A stretch of 27,168 nt of DNA from an uncultured Eubacteriales bacterium (GTDB lineage: Bacteria > Bacillota_A > Clostridia > Christensenellales > Aristaeellaceae). Under the pieces are notes generated by a model. The model was not told the DNA's origin. It worked only from the letters and a program-made list of their open reading frames with translations, and did no database searches. The translations under genes were made by a program, and so were the position numbers. This document shows, piece by piece, positions 23,512 through 27,168 of the stretch (its first letter is position 1; each line of letters begins with the position of its first letter). The stretch is taken from assembly GCA_902803675.1 (NCBI GenBank), contig CADCQZ010000150.1:1-27168 (forward strand), read 5' to 3'.

Positions 23512-24979
23512 GAGCTATGACAGGTTCGACGTGGGGATGATCTCCAGCCGTACGGAGATGACCAATCCCCTGTATACCCAGGAGCGGGAGATCAAGTCCG
23601 TGTTCGCCCTGATGTATGAAGGCCTGATCGCCCTGGACGACGACTATATGCCCCAGGCCAAGCTGGCCGAGAGCTGGGACAGCGACAACTCCGCCAAGAC
23701 CTGGACGTTCCATATCCGCCGCGGCGTCACCTTTCACGACGGCACGCCCATGACGGCCTATGACGCCTACGCGACCCTCAATGAGATCCTGCGCCTGGCG
23801 GAGGAGGGCCAGGGGCAGTACGCGAACCTCAAGTACATGGTCAAGTCCTGCCAGGTGACGGATGAGTACACCCTGGTGGTGACGGCGTCAAGGACGTCCT
23901 ATGAGCTGCTTTTCGCCATGACCTTCCCTATCCTGCCCAAAGACCAGCTCAACTATCAGAACCCCGCTGGCACGGGCCCCTATTATCTCCAGGGCTTCGC
24001 GCCGCGAGACTATATCTACCTGACGGCCAATGATGACTGGTGGCAGGCTCCGCCCCTCATACGGCAGATCAACGTGGTGCTCTTCAACACCAACAAGGAC
24101 CTGATCAACGCCTATGAGTACAACCGGCTGGACGCCATCGTGACCAGGAGCTCCTCCGCCTCCCAGTACAGCCGCTCCGGCACCACGATGAGCATGACCT
24201 ACCGCACCCAGCAGCTGGAGACCCTGATGGTCAACCGGCACTCCTTCCCCCTGACGGACGAGGCCGTCCGCAGGGCCCTGCGCCTGGCCATCAATCCGGA
24301 CGTGATCGTGTCCGGCGCGTACCAGGACATGGCCGACAGGACGGACACGCCCCTGCACCAGGGCACGTGGATGTACCAGGGCAGCGATACCGCCTACCGC
24401 TATGACCCGGAGGAGGCGCGCCGCATCCTGGAGGAGGACGGCTGGCTGGACATGGATGATGACGGCATGCTCAACAAGATCATCGACGGCAAGGTGCGCA
24501 ATCTCCACGTGCAGCTGTACGTCTATGAGGAACAGGACAATTCCGTGCGGGTCTCCGCCGCCGGCCAGATCGCCAACATGCTCGAGAGCGTGGGCTTCGG
24601 CGTCAAGGTGACCACGGGCACTTTCCAGGAGGCGGGCAGCAAGCTCTCCGCCGGGTCCTACGACCTGTGCCTCGCGGCGTTCCAGATGGATCCGGTGCCC
24701 GATCCCGGTTTCCTCCTGATGCGCAACAACACCGGCAATTACAGCCGCTATTCGTCCACCCAGATGGATGACCTGTTCAAAAAGCTCCGCACCGCGCCGG
24801 ACTACATGAGCTACCGGGGCGCGCTCCATGAGATCCAGGACCTGTTCGCGAAGGATCAGCCCTTCATCTGCCTTTACTACCGCACCGGCGCCGTCCTCAC
24901 CCGCAGGATGTACACCACGGCCCGGGATATCCGGGAGACGGAGCTCTTCCGCGGCATCGAGTCCTACGGACGCAACTGA
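23426..24979 (+). CDS. Peptide/nickel-type ABC transporter solute-binding protein (SBP family 5)
   Basis: The 517-residue product is an extracytoplasmic solute-binding protein of the oligopeptide/dipeptide/nickel family. Signatures are MYEGLIALDDDYMPQAKLAE, the hallmark WTFHIRRGVTFHDGTPMTAYD, GTGPYYLQGF, the DEAVRRALRLAIN stretch, and YDPEEARRILEEDGW. The ATG at 23426 gives a full signal peptide (basic start, then ALLPALVMLLCAAG), and the next Met would cut into it, so this start is preferred despite an 86-nt out-of-frame overlap with the transglycosylase gene. A GGTGG-like site precedes it. There is no proper lipobox: the Cys residues are preceded by Leu-Leu and Gly-Leu. No permease or ATPase gene is in view. 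The ligand is unknown. Confidence 0.9.
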   Translation: MRSIFSTIIRRAALLPALVMLLCAAGLCESYDRFDVGMISSRTEMTNPLYTQEREIKSVFALMYEGLIALDDDYMPQAKLAESWDSDNSAKTWTFHIRRGVTFHDGTPMTAYDAYATLNEILRLAEEGQGQYANLKYMVKSCQVTDEYTLVVTASRTSYELLFAMTFPILPKDQLNYQNPAGTGPYYLQGFAPRDYIYLTANDDWWQAPPLIRQINVVLFNTNKDLINAYEYNRLDAIVTRSSSASQYSRSGTTMSMTYRTQQLETLMVNRHSFPLTDEAVRRALRLAINPDVIVSGAYQDMADRTDTPLHQGTWMYQGSDTAYRYDPEEARRILEEDGWLDMDDDGMLNKIIDGKVRNLHVQLYVYEEQDNSVRVSAAGQIANMLESVGFGVKVTTGTFQEAGSKLSAGSYDLCLAAFQMDPVPDPGFLLMRNNTGNYSRYSSTQMDDLFKKLRTAPDYMSYRGALHEIQDLFAKDQPFICLYYRTGAVLTRRMYTTARDIRETELFRGIESYGRN

Positions 24980-25008
24980 TCATACCGGGCTTATAAGGAG
25001 GAGATCGT

Positions 25009-25473
25009 ATGAAATGCCAGTACTGCAGCTGCATCGAGAGCAAGGTCGTGGATTCACGGCCGGCGGACGACAACCGCACCATCCGCAGGCGCCGGGTCTG
25101 CCTGAACTGCGGCCGGCGCTTCACCACCTATGAAAAGATCGAGGTGCAGCAGGTCCTCGTCATCAAGCGGGACCAGTCCCGGGAGCTGTTCGATCCGCAG
25201 AAAGTGCGCAGCGGGATCATCGCGGCCTGCCACAAGCGCCCCGTGAGCGCCGCCCAGATCGAAAAGCTGGTGGCGGAGGTGGAGCAGTTCGCGGCCAATT
25301 CCCTGCAGTCCGAGATCACCTCCACCCAGATCGGCGAAAAGGTCATGGAGGGCCTGAGGGATATGGATGAGGTGGCCTACGTGCGTTTCGCGTCGGTGTA
25401 CCGCCAGTTCACGGACATCCCGTCCTTCATGAACGAGCTCAACCGCCTGATCCGGGAAAACAAGGACCGGTAA
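25009..25473 (+). CDS. nrdR: Transcriptional repressor NrdR
   Basis: NrdR senses ATP/dATP and represses ribonucleotide reductase genes by binding NrdR boxes. The 154-residue protein has the N-terminal zinc ribbon (Cys3, Cys6, Cys31, Cys34; MKCQYCSCIESKVVDSRPAD and RRRVCLNCGRRFTTYE) and an ATP-cone domain (VLVIKRDQSRELFDPQKVRSG onward) ending in YVRFASVYRQFTDI. AAGGAGGAG precedes the ATG. It lies 29 nt after the solute-binding protein gene and is the last gene of the polA-led unit, a position like that in other Firmicutes where nrdR follows coaE at some distance. No nrd target gene is in this window. Confidence 0.97.
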   Translation: MKCQYCSCIESKVVDSRPADDNRTIRRRRVCLNCGRRFTTYEKIEVQQVLVIKRDQSRELFDPQKVRSGIIAACHKRPVSAAQIEKLVAEVEQFAANSLQSEITSTQIGEKVMEGLRDMDEVAYVRFASVYRQFTDIPSFMNELNRLIRENKDR

Positions 25474-25489
25474 ATATCTTTCTGACCCG

Positions 25490-25524
25490 CGGCGCTGCCG
25501 GGCACAGGCCCGGCGGCGCTGTTT
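25490..25524 (+). terminator. Probable terminator after nrdR
   Basis: A 14-bp stem (25490-25503 with 25508-25521, two G-U pairs) with a 4-nt loop is followed by only TTTGG. The hairpin is very stable but the U run is short, so termination may be incomplete. Confidence 0.65.
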
Positions 25525-25567
25525 GGTGACGGGGATCATTTTCGGCGCGGGAAGGAGAGAAAAGCAA

Positions 25568-27070
25568 ATGACGATCAGCCACGCCTTTGCCGGCGGGACG
25601 CTCACGCTGTGGTGGGACAAGCCGGACTGCGGCGAGTGCCCCGAAAAATACGACATCGTCATCAACGGCGAGAGCCTGACGGCGGACCGCACCCACATCA
25701 CGGCCGGTCCCTTCCAAACGGGGGAGGACTGCCACGCCCGGGTCAGCTTTCGCGGGGAAACGCTGGGCGAGATCCACGTGACGGCGCCGGGACCTCTTAA
25801 ACAGCTCAACGTCCGGGACTTCGGGGCGGCCGGGGACGGAGCGGCGTGGGATACTTCGGCGCTGCAGGCGGCGATCGACCGCTGCGGGCCGGATGAGGAA
25901 GTCTATCTGCCGGCGGGGATCTACCGGACCGGCGCGCTTTGGCTGCACAGCGGCATGGCGCTGCATATCGACGAGGGGGCCGTCCTGCAGGGGTCGCAGG
26001 ATCCAAAGGATTACCTGCCCATGATCCCCAGCCGGTTCGAGGGCATCGAAAGGGAGTGCCTGCAGAGCCTCTTGAACCTGGGGCATATGGATCACGCCGC
26101 CGGGGCGGACTGCCGCGGCGTGCTGATCTACGGCGGGGGCGTCATCGCCGGCGGCGGGAAGGCCCTGGCGGATCATACCATCGCGTGGGAGAAGGCCCGC
26201 CTGGCGGCCCTGAAGGTCTCCGGGCCCGCGGACGGCGAATGTGAGAGCGCGGATACGGTGCCCGGCCGGGCGCGCGGGCGGCTCATCAACATGAGCAACT
26301 GCGAGGATATCCGCGTGACCGGGCTCACCCTCAGGGACGGGCCCGGCTGGAACGTGCACATGCTCTACTGCCGGGGCATCGTGACGGACCACTGCACCTT
26401 CATTTCCAAAGGGATCTGGAACGGCGACGGCTGGGACCCGGACTCCAGTGAGGACTGCACCCTGTTCGCCTGTGATTTTTCCACGGGGGACGACGCCGTG
26501 GCCATCAAGAGCGGCAAGAACCCCGAGGGCAACCGCATTGCCCGGCCGGCGAAAAACATCCGGGTCTTCGACTGCGTGAGTCGTTTCGGCCTGGGGATCG
26601 CGATCGGCAGCGAGATGAGCGGCGGCGTGGAGGACGTCAGGATCTGGGACTGTGATCTGAGGCGCTCCCTGTACGGGGTCCAGATCAAGGGGACGAAAAA
26701 GCGCGGCGGCTACGTGCGTGACATCTCCGTGACCGACTGCGTCCTGTCCCGGTTCACTTTAAGGGCGGTGGCCTACAATGACGACGGGGAAGGCGCCGCG
26801 GCACCGCCGAAGTTTTCGCGCATGGCGCTCCGGCGGGTCCGCCTGACGGGATGGGCCAGGGAGTACTGGGAGAAGGAGGATCACCCGGTACCCGCCATCG
26901 AGCTGGGGGGATTTGACGAGGAGGGCTTTGAGGCCGAGGACATCGTCTGTGAGAAATGCCGTACGGGCGGCGGACAGATCAGTGTCGAGAGATGCAGAAA
27001 CGTGTCCGTTATCGGCCTTGAAGCCCTGGAGGACGATCCGGCGGACCGGGCGGGGGAGGCCTGGTGGTGA
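25568..27070 (+). CDS. Glycoside hydrolase family 28 protein (polygalacturonase-like)
   Basis: GH28 enzymes hydrolyse alpha-galacturonide links in pectin. The 500-residue protein has a small N-terminal beta domain (1-75), then the right-handed beta-helix starting at LNVRDFGAAGDGAAWDTSAL. Active-site segments are WNGDGWDPDSS (Asp287, Asp290), STGDDAVAIKSGK (Asp308, Asp309), FGLGIAIGSEMSGGV and YGVQIKGT. The His of the usual Gly-His-Gly is Leu342, and the Arg of Arg-Ile-Lys is Gln372; the acidic triad remains. No signal peptide is visible, so it probably acts inside the cell on imported oligogalacturonides or related sugars. The frame opens at 25523, but the ATG at 25568 is preferred because of AAGGAG at 25552-25557. 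There is no terminator visible after it. Confidence 0.9.
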   Translation: MTISHAFAGGTLTLWWDKPDCGECPEKYDIVINGESLTADRTHITAGPFQTGEDCHARVSFRGETLGEIHVTAPGPLKQLNVRDFGAAGDGAAWDTSALQAAIDRCGPDEEVYLPAGIYRTGALWLHSGMALHIDEGAVLQGSQDPKDYLPMIPSRFEGIERECLQSLLNLGHMDHAAGADCRGVLIYGGGVIAGGGKALADHTIAWEKARLAALKVSGPADGECESADTVPGRARGRLINMSNCEDIRVTGLTLRDGPGWNVHMLYCRGIVTDHCTFISKGIWNGDGWDPDSSEDCTLFACDFSTGDDAVAIKSGKNPEGNRIARPAKNIRVFDCVSRFGLGIAIGSEMSGGVEDVRIWDCDLRRSLYGVQIKGTKKRGGYVRDISVTDCVLSRFTLRAVAYNDDGEGAAAPPKFSRMALRRVRLTGWAREYWEKEDHPVPAIELGGFDEEGFEAEDIVCEKCRTGGGQISVERCRNVSVIGLEALEDDPADRAGEAWW

Positions 27071-27112
27071 CGAAAACCTCACCGGCGCATGGCGATTTTG
27101 GCCAGAAGTCCC

Positions 27113-27141
27113 TTTATTAATGGATGAGAAGATGTTATAAT
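27113..27141 (+). promoter_or_regulatory. Predicted promoter for a gene beyond the window
   Basis: A perfect -10 TATAAT (27136-27141) has a weak -35 TTTATT (27113-27118) with a 17-nt spacer. It lies 42 nt after the GH28 stop and directs transcription out of the window. Confidence 0.6.
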
Positions 27142-27158
27142 GATCCTACAATACACTT

Positions 27159-27168
27159 GGAGGTGATC
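27159..27168 (+). promoter_or_regulatory. Near-perfect Shine-Dalgarno at the window edge
   Basis: GGAGGTGATC matches ten consecutive bases of the anti-Shine-Dalgarno end of 16S rRNA, far more than other sites in the window. It lies 18 nt after the -10 box, so the leader is very short and a strongly translated gene should start a few bases past the edge. Confidence 0.6.

Noticed and set aside
27159..27168. Possible 3' end of a 16S rRNA gene on the minus strand
   Set aside because: The reverse complement gives GATCACCTCC, but then AAGTG instead of the usual T-rich end, and a -10 box lies just upstream on the plus strand, so a Shine-Dalgarno is the simpler reading. The sequence beyond the edge would settle it.

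Overview
The window reads as a chromosomal segment of a GC-rich, strictly anaerobic Bacillota bacterium (class Clostridia or a close relative). This is inference from gene content: pyruvate phosphate dikinase, DegV, PduL used without a microcompartment context, an FprA-type oxygen/NO-reducing flavoprotein, QueH, a long SH3/Thr-Pro surface protein, AGGAGG-type ribosome binding sites and sigma-A-like promoters. Coding density is very high. I see no rRNA, tRNA, insertion sequence, phage gene or CRISPR array, so this looks like core chromosome rather than an accessory island.

Layout. (1) 1-153: 5' end of ppdK on the minus strand, with its promoter, divergent from (2) degV (429-1319, +) and a MATE transporter (1402-2799, +), which ends at a bidirectional terminator. 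(3) Minus-strand unit pduL-queH-deoD (4830 down to 2873) from one strong promoter: acyl phosphate/CoA exchange, queuosine synthesis and purine salvage. (4) Plus-strand unit ald-serC-serA (5056-8467): alanine dehydrogenase and the first two enzymes of serine synthesis, closed by a terminator, then a GNAT acetyltransferase (8561-9079) that overlaps the next gene tail to tail. (5) A nine-gene minus-strand directon (16122 down to 9036): HMA metallochaperone, SEC-C methionine aminopeptidase, dUTPase, FprA flavoprotein, biotin ligase, HAD-IB phosphatase, GIY-YIG protein, Cof-type HAD phosphatase, and a MATE transporter fused to an RsbW-like ATPase domain. Several of its genes overlap by 4-16 nt. (6) 16252-19332 (-): a 1026-residue exported protein with seven SH3-like modules on Thr/Pro linkers, a peptidoglycan-binding domain and an unrecognised C-terminal domain. 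(7) Plus-strand unit polA-coaE-lytic transglycosylase-solute-binding protein-nrdR (19549-25473), tightly packed and including an 86-nt out-of-frame gene overlap. (8) 25568-27070 (+): a GH28 family protein with altered active-site motifs, followed by a promoter and a near-perfect Shine-Dalgarno for a gene starting just beyond the window.

How it fits together. The metabolic genes concern pyruvate/PEP, acetyl-phosphate and C3 amino acids (ppdK, pduL, ald, serC, serA), nucleotide upkeep (deoD, dut, nrdR) and anaerobe housekeeping. Cell-wall functions (SH3 protein, lytic transglycosylase) sit around polA. No gene set here forms a clear new multi-gene system. The most unusual single items are the MATE-ATPase fusion, the modular SH3 protein with its Cys/His-bearing C-terminal domain, the GH28 active-site changes, and the solute-binding protein that has no lipobox and no transporter partners.
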